A stretch of 7,108 bases of DNA from contig JAHBAP020000572.1 in the NCBI GenBank assembly GCA_018500005.2, positions 1 to 7,108 of the forward strand, read 5' to 3'. The stretch comes from Mycobacterium sp. (GTDB lineage Bacteria > Actinomycetota > Actinomycetes > Mycobacteriales > Mycobacteriaceae). Position numbers and translations under genes: made by a program. Below are positions 5,195-7,108 of the stretch, one piece after another. Under the pieces are notes generated by a model, which ran no database searches, had not been told where the DNA came from, and was given only the letters and a program-made list of their open reading frames with translations. The stretch's first letter is position 1, and each line of letters begins with the position of its first letter.

Positions 5195-6040
5195 GTGGGT
5201 CCGGTGATTCAGGGCTTGGACCCGGAAACCCCGCTAAGTGTGCTGCGCCGCTTCGGGGTCAACACCCTCGAGCAGGACATGGCCACCTTCACGGTGGTAG
5301 CCGAGATGCCGGTTGCCGGGATGCGCAATCCGTTCACCGGGCTGCCGTCCCTGGCAGCGTTGGGAATCCTCATCGACGACGTAGCCGGACGGGTCAACTA
5401 CAACCGCCGGCCCGCGGGCCTGTGGACGGTCTCCAGTGAACTCACCGTCGATATCAGTCCCGGCGCGTTGGACCACGTCATGGCCGGCGAGGAGCATCCG
5501 GTCGTTGCCAGCGCCCGGCCCGTCGGTCCGCCCGGAGCGACCCTCTTGTCGGTCTGCACGCTGACCCACCACGGCATCGTGATCGGCGGCGGGACCGTAC
5601 GCACCATGCCGCTGCCGGGCGGGCCCGAATCGCCACTGCTGCGAGGCGACGACCCGTTGGTGCGCACCCCGCAGACCAGCCTGGCCGAACTGATGGCGGT
5701 CCAACCACTACCCGCTGAGGACGACACCTACCGCCTGCTGCAGACGCCGGACCCGATGATCAACAACCTCATCGGAATCGTGCACGGCGGAGTCAGCAGT
5801 GCCGGACTGGAGTTGGTCGCCTCCGCCGCGATCAACCAAGCGCAGGAGACCCCGTTCCGCACTGCCTCTGTCCGGGTCAACTTTCTGCGGCCGTTCGCTG
5901 CCGGTGACCAACCCGGTGCACAATCCGTCTATGAAGCCCGCGCGCTGCGAGTCGGCCGGACCTCGGCCATCGCCGACGCAGCCGCGATCGGCACCGACGG
6001 TAGGCCGGCAGTCATCGCTCGGATTACCGGCTACCGGTGA
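5195..6040 (+). CDS. Double-hotdog acyl-CoA thioesterase, PaaI/4HBT superfamily
   Basis: A 281-residue protein with two hotdog domains, about residues 25-140 and 170-281, expected to hydrolyse an acyl-CoA thioester to acid and CoA. The C-terminal domain has NLIGIVHGGVSSAGLE (191-206): H197, GG 198-199 and E206 match the His...Glu arrangement of EntH/YdiI-type thioesterases. It also has VRVNFLRPFAAGD (227-238) and a final strand region ending ARITGYR. The N-terminal domain has NPFTGLPSLAALGILIDD (45-62), where the HGG is lost but D61/D62 remain on the helix. GTG 5195 is the first start in this frame after the stop at 5057-5059, but it has no Shine-Dalgarno. GTG 5204 is an alternative. The sequence upstream still reads like protein (VSVRDVAIA), so a start-proximal frameshift is possible. 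The gene overlaps the next by four bases (GTGA), which suggests co-translation with the acyl-CoA dehydrogenase. Confidence 0.88.
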   Translation: MGPVIQGLDPETPLSVLRRFGVNTLEQDMATFTVVAEMPVAGMRNPFTGLPSLAALGILIDDVAGRVNYNRRPAGLWTVSSELTVDISPGALDHVMAGEEHPVVASARPVGPPGATLLSVCTLTHHGIVIGGGTVRTMPLPGGPESPLLRGDDPLVRTPQTSLAELMAVQPLPAEDDTYRLLQTPDPMINNLIGIVHGGVSSAGLELVASAAINQAQETPFRTASVRVNFLRPFAAGDQPGAQSVYEARALRVGRTSAIADAAAIGTDGRPAVIARITGYR

Positions 6041-7108
6041 GCACCGTGTCTGACAACTTCCTGACCCAATGTGCCAACGAACCTGAGTTGGCGACGCTAC
6101 GCGGGTCACTTCGCGAGTTCCTGGTGGCCGACCGAGCCGAGTTCGGCTGGGAGCCCCGCGTCGACGCCTGGCTGTCGAGCTGGGACGCGCAGTTCAGCGC
6201 CCGTCTCGGGGACGCGGGCTTCCTCGGCCTCACCATCCCACCGCAATACGGCGGGCGGGGACTGGGGCACCTGCACCGCTATGTGGTGACCGAGGAGCTA
6301 CTGGCCAGCGGCGCGCCGGTCGCGGACCACTGGATCGCCGATCGGCAGGTGGGCCCGGGCCTGCTGTCCTACGGGACCGAGGAACAACGCCGACGAATCC
6401 TGCCGAGAATCGCTGCGGGACGGTACTTCTCGGCGATCGGCATGAGTGAGCCGCAGGCCGGTTCCGACCTCGCCGCGGCCACCGCGCGAGCCACCCGAAC
6501 CGACGGCGGCTGGCTGATTTCGGGGACGAAGGTCTGGACGAGTGGCGCACACCTGTCCCACCAGATCGTCGTACTGGCCCGGACCAGTCCGCCCGACGCA
6601 CAACGGCGGCACGCCGGTTTCAGTCAGTTCATCGTGCCGACCGACTCCCCCGGAATCGACATCAGTCCGATCGTGCTGATGACCGGTGAGCATCACTTCA
6701 ACGAGGTCACCTTCAACGACGTCTTCATCGACGACGTCAATCTGCTCGGCCAGGAGGGTGACGGCTGGCGGCAGGTGACCGCCGAGTTGTCCTTCGAGCG
6801 GAGCGGGCCGGAGCGCATCCTCACCACCGCACCGATGCTCATGGCACTTTTCGGGGTGCTAGCGGCTCAAGAAAATCTCGACGACCACGCCGCCGCGGCC
6901 GTGGGAGAACTTGCAGCGCGCCTCATTTCACTGCGACAGCTGTCGGTGTCGGTGGCTCGTGCGCTGGCCGACGGCCAGTCGCCGGTGAACGAGGCCGCCC
7001 TGGTGAAAGACCTCGGCACCCGCTTCGAGCAGGAGTCGGCCGACCTGGCGGCGGACCTGCTGTCCTATGCGAGCGACGGGGCGTCAGGCCGCTCGGAGGC
7101 GGCTGCAC
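6037..7108 (+). CDS. Acyl-CoA dehydrogenase, FadE family (3' end outside window)
   Basis: An open frame from GTG 6037 to the window edge gives 357 residues. It is an FAD-dependent acyl-CoA dehydrogenase that introduces a 2,3 double bond and passes electrons to ETF. Visible landmarks: an N-terminal helical domain with LGLTIPPQYGGRGLG (63-77), the flavin-binding signature SAIGMSEPQAGSDLAA (132-147), ISGTKVWTSGAHLSHQIVVLA (161-181) in the beta domain, and NEVTFNDVFI (222-231). The C-terminal helical domain begins at LSFERSGPERIL (251-262). E254 sits where isovaleryl-CoA dehydrogenase-type enzymes carry the catalytic base. Its start overlaps the thioesterase stop in GTGA; GTG 6046 is an alternative. 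The family is usually 380-400 residues, so only a short C-terminal piece is missing. Many mycobacterial FadE proteins pair with a second FadE encoded next door, which would be downstream if present. The substrate is unknown. Confidence 0.93.
   Translation, partial: MSTVSDNFLTQCANEPELATLRGSLREFLVADRAEFGWEPRVDAWLSSWDAQFSARLGDAGFLGLTIPPQYGGRGLGHLHRYVVTEELLASGAPVADHWIADRQVGPGLLSYGTEEQRRRILPRIAAGRYFSAIGMSEPQAGSDLAAATARATRTDGGWLISGTKVWTSGAHLSHQIVVLARTSPPDAQRRHAGFSQFIVPTDSPGIDISPIVLMTGEHHFNEVTFNDVFIDDVNLLGQEGDGWRQVTAELSFERSGPERILTTAPMLMALFGVLAAQENLDDHAAAAVGELAARLISLRQLSVSVARALADGQSPVNEAALVKDLGTRFEQESADLAADLLSYASDGASGRSEAAA

Overview
The window looks like chromosomal DNA from a nontuberculous mycobacterium (Mycobacterium or Mycolicibacterium). 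It is very GC-rich, has GTG starts, shows leaderless-looking promoters of the TANNNT type, and its proteins closely resemble M. tuberculosis proteins from memory. The methyltransferase/aldehyde dehydrogenase pair matches Rv0224c-Rv0223c in order and orientation. The MaoC hydratase resembles Rv0130 (HtdZ).

Layout. (1) Positions 2-2155 (+) hold a large pentapeptide-repeat protein whose 5' end lies outside the window. It has a Pro/Ala-rich low-complexity stretch, a short hydrophobic mycobacterial motif, a solenoid of about 80 pentapeptides and a Cys-bearing C-terminal cap. It is probably an exported or surface beta-helix. (2) Positions 2176-2928 (+) encode a class I SAM methyltransferase. (3) Positions 2958-4430 (+) encode an NAD(P)-dependent aldehyde dehydrogenase. 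Genes 2 and 3 each have a -10-like hexamer placed so that the transcript would begin at the start codon. (4) Positions 4438-4899 (-) encode a single-hotdog MaoC (R)-enoyl-CoA hydratase, convergent with the dehydrogenase across only 7 bases. (5) A divergent control region of about 140 bases follows. (6) Rightward from it come a candidate 41-codon ORF with a strong Shine-Dalgarno (5041-5166), a double-hotdog thioesterase (5195-6040) and an acyl-CoA dehydrogenase (6037 to beyond the window end). The last two overlap by four bases and are probably translationally coupled.

How they fit together. The right half is a small acyl-CoA module: a dehydrogenase (acyl-CoA to 2-enoyl-CoA), a hydratase (enoyl-CoA to 3-hydroxyacyl-CoA) and a thioesterase (acyl-CoA to free acid). 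The aldehyde dehydrogenase could supply carboxylic acids, but nothing in the sequence ties it to this module. The substrate cannot be read from the sequence. The pentapeptide gene appears to be a separate unit.

No tRNA, rRNA, CRISPR array, insertion sequence or phage gene was seen. I do not see a clearly new multi-gene system. The points most worth checking are the thioesterase start region (small ORF, overlapping stops and starts, possible frameshift), the duplicated 61-residue module in the pentapeptide solenoid, and the asymmetric double-hotdog active site.
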